Positions 26,894-32,444 of a stretch of DNA of 32,444 bases are shown here, in pieces. The translations under genes and the position numbers were made by a program. Every line of letters starts with the position of its first letter. Position 1 is the first letter of the stretch. The DNA is from Synechococcus sp. GreenBA-s. GTDB lineage: Bacteria; Cyanobacteriota; Cyanobacteriia; PCC-6307; Cyanobiaceae. Below the pieces are notes generated by a model. It saw nothing but the letters and a program-made list of their open reading frames with translations. It had not been told where the DNA came from and ran no database searches. Location: contig NZ_JAGQBX010000027.1 in the NCBI RefSeq assembly GCF_024345855.1, forward strand, positions 1-32,444, given 5' to 3'.

Positions 26894-28285
26894 TCAGCCC
26901 ACCAGCTCCAGGCCGAGACCCAGCAGCCAGCGGGCCGCCCCAACGGCGGCGGCTGCCCCGATCAGCGGCAGTACCCCCCAGCGCCAGCGCAGCAGTGCCA
27001 GCGCCGAGAGCACCAGGATCGCCAGGGCGCCCCAGTCGAGGCCGCCGCCGGCCTGGGGCCACAGCACCGGGCCCGTGAACAGCAGCGCCAGGGTGGCGAT
27101 CACCCCCACCACGGCGGCGGTGATGGCCGTCAGCGGCGCCCCCAGGCGCAGGTCGTTGCGGCTGGCCTCCACCAGCGGCGCCCCGGCCAGGATGAAGCTG
27201 AAGGAGGGCAGAAAGGTGAACCACACCACCGTGAGCGCCGCCGCCGCCGCCGCCCACCAGCTGCCCGGCGCCAGGCCGAGCAGGTTGCCCTGCCAGCCCC
27301 CCAGGAAGCCCACGAACGCCACCACGAGGATCAACGGCCCCGGGGTGGTCTCCCCCAGGGCCAGACCATCCACCATCTGGGCGGCACTGAGCCAGCCGTA
27401 CTGCTCCACCGCCCCCTGGGCCACGTAGGGCAGCACGGCGTAGGCGCCGCCGAAGCTGAGCAGGGCCACCTTGGTGAAGAAGCGGGCCATGGTGGCGAGC
27501 ACCCCATCCCAGCCGTCCGTCCAGCTGAGCAGGGCCAGGGGCAGGCCCAGGGCCAGGCCGCTCACCAGCAGCGTCACCGCCAGGCTGCGCCGGCTGAAGC
27601 GCCCATGGACCGGGGTGGGGGTGTGGTCGTCGTGCAGGGCCGGGGCCAGGGCGCCGGCGGGCTCGGCGGTTGGCGCGGCCTCCACGGCCTGGGCCTTCGC
27701 CCCCCCGGCCCCCCGGCCGCCAGCGCCGGGTTTCACGATCAGGGCCGGCCGCCAGCGGCCGAGCAGGGCACCGCCCAGGGCCGCCGCCGCCACGATCAGC
27801 GGGTAGGGGAGCTTCAGCAGGCTGAGCCCGAGAAAGGCGGCCAGGGCGATCAGGCGCAGGGCCGGCGTGTGCAGGGTGCGGCTGCCCACCCGCCAGGCGG
27901 CCTGCAGCACGATCGCCACCACGGCCGGCTTGAGGGCCCAGAAGACCGCCGCCAGCAGCGGCAGCTGGCCCCAGAGCACGTAGATCGTCGAGAGGCTGAT
28001 CAGCATGGCCACCCCCGGCAGCACGAACAGCGCCCCGGCCACCAGGCCGCCCCAGGTGCCGTGCATCAGCCAGCCGATGTAGGCCGCCAGCTGGGTGGCC
28101 TCCGGCCCCGGCAGCAGCATGCAGAAGTTAAGGGCGTGCAGGTAGCGACGCTCCGAGAGCCAGCGGCGCCGTTCCACCAGCTCGCTGTAGATCGTCGCCA
28201 CCTGGCCCGCCGGGCCGCCGAAGCTGGTGAAGCCCAGCTGCAGCCAGTAGCGGGCTGCGGCCCTGAAGCTCACGGGCGCCGTCAT
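26894..28285 (-). CDS. chrA: Chromate transporter, long-chain ChrA
   Basis: A 463-residue membrane protein made of two homologous CHR domains. The first has L-G-F-T-S-F-G-G-P-A-G-Q and L-P-G-P-E-A-T-Q-L-A; the second repeats the theme with K-V-A-L-L-S-F-G-G-A-Y-A-V-L-P-Y and L-G-E-T-T-P-G-P-L-I-L. A Gly/Ala-rich hydrophilic linker joins them near the middle. Full-length ChrA exports chromate; in some cyanobacteria the gene is tied to sulfate supply. A wrecked sulfate-binding gene and an Rrf2 regulator lie 1.2-2 kb upstream, which is suggestive only. The ATG at 28285 begins the first CHR domain at the normal distance. Confidence 0.92.
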   Translation of the reverse strand: MTAPVSFRAAARYWLQLGFTSFGGPAGQVATIYSELVERRRWLSERRYLHALNFCMLLPGPEATQLAAYIGWLMHGTWGGLVAGALFVLPGVAMLISLSTIYVLWGQLPLLAAVFWALKPAVVAIVLQAAWRVGSRTLHTPALRLIALAAFLGLSLLKLPYPLIVAAAALGGALLGRWRPALIVKPGAGGRGAGGAKAQAVEAAPTAEPAGALAPALHDDHTPTPVHGRFSRRSLAVTLLVSGLALGLPLALLSWTDGWDGVLATMARFFTKVALLSFGGAYAVLPYVAQGAVEQYGWLSAAQMVDGLALGETTPGPLILVVAFVGFLGGWQGNLLGLAPGSWWAAAAAALTVVWFTFLPSFSFILAGAPLVEASRNDLRLGAPLTAITAAVVGVIATLALLFTGPVLWPQAGGGLDWGALAILVLSALALLRWRWGVLPLIGAAAAVGAARWLLGLGLELVG

Positions 28286-28476
28286 GGACGAGTGAAGGGG
28301 TGGTGGCGCCCATGATCCCGCGCGCCCCAGGCGATCCCAGGGCCACCGCCGTGGCCGTGGCCGTGGCTGCAGGGGCCGGGCCCAATCCGATGGAGTCGTC
28401 TCAAGATCCAGCCTGGACATGCGCTGTCTTCGCTGCCACCTCCGCCACGGGTTCCCTCTGGCGGCTCCCGCGCCAG

Positions 28477-29265
28477 CTAGCTCCGCTGGCCGCCGTGGCG
28501 CCGCACCACCTCGCCGGAGCGCAGCAGCAGCGCTTCCCCTCGCTCCAGCACCCGCCACGACTCATTGCAGGTGAGGGGCTCGGTGCTCACGATCGTCACC
28601 ACGTCCGTCTCGGTGGTGACCTGGGAGAAGTCCACGGTCACAGCGTCGTCCGCCAGGGTGGCGGTGGTGAAGGGGGAGCGGCGGGTGATCGTGTGCAGGC
28701 GCGTGCCGCCATAGGCATAGAGCCAGCGGCCGTTGCTGAGCAGGCAGTTGAAGATGCCCTGGTGGGCCAGTTGATCCGAGCAGCGCACCAGGGTGCGGAA
28801 GATCGCCGCCTCATCGTCCGGTTCGACCCCGGCGGCGTTGAGGCTGTTGAGGATCCAGCAGAAGGCGGCTTCGCTGTCGGTGTTGCCCACCGGGGTGTAG
28901 TCGCCGGCGGCCGGAATCACGCCCCGGATGTCGCCGTTGTGGGCGAATACCCAATCCTGGCCGCACCAGCGGCGGTTGAAGGGGTGGCAGTTCTTAAGGG
29001 CCACCAGGCCCTGGGTCGCTTTGCGGATGTGCGCGAGTGAGTAGAGCGCCTTGAGATCCAGGTCCGCCAGCTGGGCCGCCACCGGCGAGAAGGCCGCGGC
29101 TGCCTCCTCCCGGTAGATGGTCAGGGCGCCTCCGGCCGGATCGAAGCTCGCCAGGCCCCAGCCGTCGCCGTGCACGCCCGTCTCACCCCCCCGCCGGGCC
29201 AGGCCCCGGAAGGAGAACTGCATGTCGGTGGGGGTGTTGGCGCTGAGGGCCAGGAGTTCGCACAT
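28477..29265 (-). CDS. Class II glutamine amidotransferase (YafJ/EgtC-like)
   Basis: A 262-residue Ntn-type enzyme. The predicted nucleophile is Cys2 (M-C-E-L-L-A-L-S), exposed after removal of Met1. Other family points are H-G-D-G-W-G-L-A, a central S-L-A-H-I-R-K-A-T-Q-G, H-P-F-N with F-A-H-N-G-D-I (oxyanion and glutamine-binding loop) and T-D-S-E-A-A-F. It should release ammonia from glutamine or hydrolyse a gamma-glutamyl bond, as EgtC does; no synthase partner or ergothioneine genes are visible. The ATG at 29265 is fixed by the need for Cys2. The upstream frame is open but has no family similarity. Stop codon TAG. Confidence 0.92.
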   Translation of the reverse strand: MCELLALSANTPTDMQFSFRGLARRGGETGVHGDGWGLASFDPAGGALTIYREEAAAAFSPVAAQLADLDLKALYSLAHIRKATQGLVALKNCHPFNRRWCGQDWVFAHNGDIRGVIPAAGDYTPVGNTDSEAAFCWILNSLNAAGVEPDDEAAIFRTLVRCSDQLAHQGIFNCLLSNGRWLYAYGGTRLHTITRRSPFTTATLADDAVTVDFSQVTTETDVVTIVSTEPLTCNESWRVLERGEALLLRSGEVVRRHGGQRS

Positions 29266-29403
29266 GGCGGTTCGGGGGGGCCGAGGGTGGCCCCGGATTG
29301 GGGCAGCGGCGGCGCGCGGGGCTAGGCCATTGGGAGCGGGCGCAGCGTGAATCGACAACCGACGATGAGCCTACGGGCTGGTTTCGGTCGCCCTGGTGGC
29401 CAT

Positions 29404-29426
29404 AAAAACCCGGCCCTGAAGCCGGG
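29404..29426 (-). terminator. Rho-independent terminator after the sulfate-binding remnant
   Basis: Read on the minus strand, a 6-bp GC stem (CCCGGC/GCCGGG, 29426-29409) with a 6-base loop is followed by TTTTT (29408-29404). It lies 28 bp after the stop of the remnant gene and upstream of the amidotransferase, so it separates the two. Confidence 0.75.
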
Positions 29427-29453
29427 GCTGCCTGCAACCCACGGCATGTCAGA

Positions 29454-30088
29454 TCAGAGTGAGCGGGTCTGGCTGGAGATCTGGTCCCACACGCCGCCCT
29501 TGCCCTCGGCTGTCACCGGGCGAAGGCCATTGCCCGTGAAGGCCTTCTGTGCGGCTGGCGTGTAGAGAAACCTGGCGAAGGCTTCCGCCACCTTGCGGGT
29601 GCCCTTCTTGTCCATGGTCCTGTCCACCACGGCGGCCGGCATCTCGGTCAGCACGTTGGGGCTGAAGACCTTGTCGATCGTGATCCATTCGCCGGTGCGC
29701 TTGGCGAGGATCGCTTCGGTCTCCCAGTTGAGCAGCGCGTTGCCCTTGCGGCGCTTCCCATCGGTGTCGGTGGCTTCGCGGGCGTCCTTGGGCAGCCCCT
29801 CGACGTTCCAGCGGGCGCCACCGGAGGTCCTGGGGTTGGCCAGAACGTTGTCCACGTCCTTGTTGTCCAGATCTTTCCAGCCTTGGATCGTCCTGGGATG
29901 GCCTTGGCGGATGAAGGCCACCACGGTGGAGTTGACCGGGGTGGCGTTGTTGGGCAGCCGGCGCTCCCAGCCCTTCTGGATCAGACCGGCCTGTTGCTGA
30001 CGCTGGCGGCGCCGGTGACGCTCAGGGCGGCTGCAGCGAGGCCCGCACCGATACGGCGGTACAGGGTGACTGGAAAGAAACGACGTAA
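29454..30088 (-). pseudogene. sbpA: Sulfate ABC transporter substrate-binding protein, degraded
   Basis: The C-terminal part of a sulfate/thiosulfate-binding protein is clear: A-G-L-I-Q-K-G-W-E-R-R-L-P-N-N-A-T-P-V, N-P-R-T-S-G-G-A-R-W-N, L-L-N-W-E-T-E-A, and A-V-V-D-R-T-M-D-K-K-G-T-R-K-V-A-E-A. Upstream, in another frame, is a signal-peptide-like run (R-R-I-G-A-G-L-A-A-A-A-L-S-V-T-G-A-A, about 30065-30010) with a stop right before it and no start codon. Most of the N-terminal lobe (over 100 residues) is missing between the two, the junction shifts frame, and the helix region expected after G-G-A-R-W-N also seems deleted. A rho-independent terminator survives downstream. It cannot give a working binding protein; the only intact frame (156 residues from 29924) is a C-terminal piece. 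Confidence 0.8.
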
Positions 30089-30113
30089 TCAGACCGCATA
30101 CATGCAGAAACCA

Positions 30114-30152
30114 GGAATTGACGGGCCTGGCACCGCTAGTCCCGTCAATTCC
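30114..30152. promoter_or_regulatory. Perfect 12-bp inverted repeat between the sulfate-binding remnant and rrf2
   Basis: GGAATTGACGGG (30114-30125) and CCCGTCAATTCC (30141-30152) are exact reverse complements with a 15-base spacer. The site lies 79 bp before the Rrf2 start and 26 bp beyond the remnant of the divergent sulfate-binding gene. That is where an autoregulated operator would be expected. It may also act as an RNA hairpin in the leader of rrf2. Confidence 0.6.
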
Positions 30153-30230
30153 ATCGGCAGCTCCGTCGAGCCGCCAGGCCCCGCCGGACGGCTGTCACAA
30201 TCGGCCCAGACCCTGCGCCGGCGCGAGCCC

Positions 30231-30662
30231 GTGGCCTTCAGCTCCAAGACCGAGTACGGCCTGGTGGCCCTGATTGAGCTGGCCGCCATCCATTCCAGTG
30301 GCGCGGTGCTGCAGGTGGCCGAGATCGCGTCCCGCCAGTCGATTCCCGACCGCTACCTGGAGCAGATGCTCACCAGCCTGCGCCGGGGCGGCATCCTGCG
30401 CAGCATCCGCGGTCCCAAAGGCGGGTATCAGCTGGTCAGGCCCCCGGCGGAAGTGCTGGTGTCTGAGGTGGTGAGCTGCCTGGAGGGCGATGCCGTCTCC
30501 CGCGACGGGATCGAGCGCAGGACGCCTGAATTCCAGGTTCTCCATGGTCTGGCCGGCCAATTGGAGCGGGCCCGGCTGGATCTGCTCCAAGGCACCACCC
30601 TGCAGCAGCTGCTGGAGCGGCGCGATGCCCTGTTCCAGGCCCAGGCCATGTACTTCATCTGA
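30231..30662 (+). CDS. Rrf2-family transcriptional regulator
   Basis: A 143-residue DNA-binding protein. The winged-helix part is clear: F-S-S-K-T-E-Y-G-L-V-A-L opening, then S-I-P-D-R-Y-L-E-Q-M-L-T-S-L-R-R-G-G and the wing S-I-R-G-P-K-G-G-Y-Q-L. A helical dimerisation region follows. Iron-sulfur sensing relatives (IscR, NsrR) have three clustered cysteines; here only one Cys is present (S-C-L-E-G-D-A), so it is more like CymR/CysR-type regulators that do not bind a cluster. Neighbouring sulfate-binding remnant suggests a sulfur or cysteine role (inference). The GTG at 30231 gives the family N-terminus; longer frames upstream would include the inverted repeat and lack similarity. Confidence 0.88.
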   Translation: MAFSSKTEYGLVALIELAAIHSSGAVLQVAEIASRQSIPDRYLEQMLTSLRRGGILRSIRGPKGGYQLVRPPAEVLVSEVVSCLEGDAVSRDGIERRTPEFQVLHGLAGQLERARLDLLQGTTLQQLLERRDALFQAQAMYFI

Positions 30663-30984
30663 GCCCGACGCCTGGGGCAGGGCACTGAGCTGTTGGGCCT
30701 GGAGCGAGTGGACCCAGCGCGATGGGGCCGGGAGGCCTTGGCCTGGGAACTGGCAGACCTGGAGCGCGCAGGCCTGCCGGTGACGCGCCTGGCCCGGATT
30801 CAAAGCCCACAAAGCCGACCAGAAACCGTGCCAATTTTTCATCCATTGCGCGGTGAGCCCCCGGCTGCCAGCGTTTTGCCGCCCATGAAAAAGCCCCCCG
30901 TTGACGGGGGGCTGGAGAGTGTGGAAGTGAAGGCGAGGTCGCGGCTGTGTGAGGTGTGCGACCAGGCTCTGGATCCGGAAAGGA
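30663..30984. other. Intergenic stretch between rrf2 and the porin gene
   Basis: 322 bp between convergent genes. It contains the strong terminator of the porin gene (30888-30913). No second terminator for rrf2 is clear, although a short T-run occurs at 30834. I see no credible small gene; open frames in it read as shadow-like translations. Confidence 0.6.
30888..30913 (-). terminator. Rho-independent terminator of the porin gene
   Basis: On the minus strand a perfect 9-bp GC-rich stem (AGCCCCCCG paired with CGGGGGGCT) with the 4-base loop TCAA is followed by TTTTT. It lies 71 bp after the porin stop codon and is the strongest terminator in the window. Confidence 0.9.
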
Positions 30985-32444
30985 TCAGAACTTGAACTGG
31001 GTCTGAACCACGCCGCCGAACACGTTGTTGGTGTCGTTGCCGGCGGTGTACTGGCCGTTGGGGCGGCTCAGGTAGAACAGCGCCGGGGTGACGCTGATGT
31101 TGTCGGTCACCTGGAAGCGATACCACCATTCCCAGGCATAGTTGCCGTCGTTGGGGCCGCCGAGACCGTCGTTGTTGTCGAGGCCGGTCACGAAGGTGGG
31201 CTGACCCACGGCCATACCGGCGGCGTTGCCCTTGATGAAGGCATCCTTCCACTGCAGACCCACCTGCCAGGACTGGGTCTGGTTGATGTTCTTGGCGCTG
31301 CCATAGGACTGGGCCACAGCGAAGTCGGCCTGGTTGACCGCGCTGATGCCCCAGCCAAGGCTCACCGAGGGAATCCAGCCGGCGTTGAGGGGCTGCCAGG
31401 CCGCCGTGAGGGCGAAGTTGTTGCTGTAGGCAGAGCCGCCGTCACTGAAGCCGCAATCCAGGGTCTGGCGGGCAAACTGGGTGCCGCGGCGCGTCATGTT
31501 GTCGCCACACTGGCCGTAGCGCCAGGCTGCCGCCAGGGCCCACTGGGGAGCTGCCAGGCCCAGCTGGGTGGTCCAGCTGCCCTTGCTGCCGTCGGTCATG
31601 ATGCCGCCGACGTTCGGGTCGCTGTTGTCACCCGCGGGGGCCACATAGCTGGTGGAGACGGCGAAGTAGGGCTTGCCCTTCTTCACGTTCTGCTTCCACA
31701 TCAGGCCGGCCGTGCTGCCGGTGGCCTTGTTGTAGGTGGCGGGAGCACCGTGCAGGGTGAACACATCCAGGATGCCAGCGTCGTAGAACGACGGCCGCAC
31801 GGCCAGGAATTCAGTGTTACGGGCCTTGGCACCGATCAGCGCAGTGAATTCCTTGCCGATCGGGAAGCGGTAGTACAGACGGTCGATGCCGAGAACGTCG
31901 TTCTGCTTGTTGGTGCTGTAGGCCCGATCGAGGGCCATCAGGTTGTAGGGGTTGCCGTCGAAGGCGCTGTTGGCGAAGTTGCCGGCCCGCAGACGGGTGT
32001 ACAGCAGGTCCTTGCCGGTGAAGCTGGTGTTGAGGTTGAGGCGGACGTCGTAGTTGAAGCTGGTGGCGCCCCAGTTGGCCCGGTTGGTGCGGGCGAATTT
32101 GCCACTGTTCCCCGTGGTGGGACCATCCTTGCCGTCTTTGAGGGGTTTGAACGAGCCGCTGGCACCGGAAGGAGCGTCCTGGCTGCCGCCGAAGGAGTTG
32201 GCACCCAGCACGAAGACCGTGTCGCCCTGCAGCTTGGTAGTGGTGGAGAACTGGGTGGCTTCCAGCTCACCCACCTTGGCCTCCAGGCCATCCACGCGGC
32301 CCTTGAGCACGGCGAGTTCCTTCTCGAACTCCTTCATCAGGCGCTTCAGCTCGTCGGTCACCTCGGTGATCCGGTCGAGGCAGGCGTTCAGCAGGGCGGC
32401 CGCTTCATAGCGGGTCATCGCCTGCTTGCCCTTGAAGGTGCCGT
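30985..32444 (-). CDS. SLH/OprB-type outer-membrane porin (Som family), 5' end missing
   Basis: The last 486 residues of a cyanobacterial major porin; the start lies beyond position 32444. The visible part begins inside the SLH domain (G-T-F-K-G-K-Q-A-M-T-R-Y-E-A-A-A-L-L-N-A-C-L), which holds the peptidoglycan. A coiled coil follows (E-L-K-R-L-M-K-E-F-E-K-E-L and onward, ending near V-G-E-L-E-A-T). The rest is an OprB-like beta-barrel of alternating aromatic/hydrophobic strands, ending in the terminal Phe (Q-T-Q-F-K-F) used for barrel insertion. Such porins (SomA/SomB, 'iron uptake porin') form the main route for ions and small solutes in picocyanobacteria. The ATG at 32418 is an internal Met within the SLH motif, not the start. 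Confidence 0.93.
   Translation of the reverse strand, partial: GTFKGKQAMTRYEAAALLNACLDRITEVTDELKRLMKEFEKELAVLKGRVDGLEAKVGELEATQFSTTTKLQGDTVFVLGANSFGGSQDAPSGASGSFKPLKDGKDGPTTGNSGKFARTNRANWGATSFNYDVRLNLNTSFTGKDLLYTRLRAGNFANSAFDGNPYNLMALDRAYSTNKQNDVLGIDRLYYRFPIGKEFTALIGAKARNTEFLAVRPSFYDAGILDVFTLHGAPATYNKATGSTAGLMWKQNVKKGKPYFAVSTSYVAPAGDNSDPNVGGIMTDGSKGSWTTQLGLAAPQWALAAAWRYGQCGDNMTRRGTQFARQTLDCGFSDGGSAYSNNFALTAAWQPLNAGWIPSVSLGWGISAVNQADFAVAQSYGSAKNINQTQSWQVGLQWKDAFIKGNAAGMAVGQPTFVTGLDNNDGLGGPNDGNYAWEWWYRFQVTDNISVTPALFYLSRPNGQYTAGNDTNNVFGGVVQTQFKF

Noticed and set aside
30775-30840. tRNA-like T-arm on the minus strand (TTTGAATCC)
   Set aside because: The invariant C of the T-loop is missing and no cloverleaf can be built around it.

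Overview
The window reads as a piece of the chromosome of a GC-rich picocyanobacterium of the Synechococcus/Cyanobium type. Evidence seen: very high GC; dense genes with short or overlapping junctions; at least five copies of the cyanobacterial palindrome GCGATCGC (544, 7145, 9079, 13860, 26556); an SLH/OprB-type 'Som' porin; a PyrF-PyrE fusion; a Nat-type amino-acid ABC transporter; a Nif11-domain protein; and a Tll0287-like haem domain. Genus is inference. No rRNA, tRNA, CRISPR array, IS element or phage gene was seen.

Layout. 1-504: no secure gene. 505-5220: small accessory genes (DUF723-like zinc-ribbon protein, NTF2-like secreted protein, ParB/Srx-like protein, PilZ protein, Nif11-domain protein, universal stress protein, PGM1-like ATP-grasp ligase). 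5322-7975: sdhC-sdhA. 8050-12769: a second-messenger block, made of a membrane sensor joining a c-type haem domain to a LOV flavin domain, a co-transcribed diguanylate cyclase, and, on the other strand, a PAS protein plus a PAS-GGDEF-EAL protein. 12839-13579: sdhB, cut off from sdhCA by that block. 13833-15356: pyrFE. 15347-18270: FIST sensor plus GAF-GGDEF-EAL operon. 18401-19819: CPA1 cation/proton antiporter. 19823-21564: pyrC with a YqhA-family membrane protein. 21620-22653: DUF167 and a GAP/LysE-like membrane protein. 22723-26846: complete four-gene amino-acid ABC transporter. 26894-28285: long-chain ChrA chromate transporter. 28477-29265: class II glutamine amidotransferase. 29454-30088: wreck of a sulfate-binding protein gene. 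30231-30662: Rrf2 regulator, with a perfect 12-bp inverted repeat in front of it. 30985-32444: porin, 5' end outside the window.

How the genes work together. Two metabolic sets are recognisable: succinate dehydrogenase (sdhC, sdhA, sdhB), feeding electrons from succinate to the quinone pool, and pyrimidine synthesis (pyrC, pyrFE). Around and inside the sdh locus sits an unusual density of cyclic-di-GMP machinery: three GGDEF proteins (two with EAL domains), a PilZ receptor, and sensors for haem/redox, blue light, PAS ligands and FIST ligands. The most interesting candidate system is the haem-LOV sensor with its diguanylate cyclase partner, placed between sdhA and sdhB. It could join blue light and redox or gas state to c-di-GMP. 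That function is inferred from domains and gene order, not shown.
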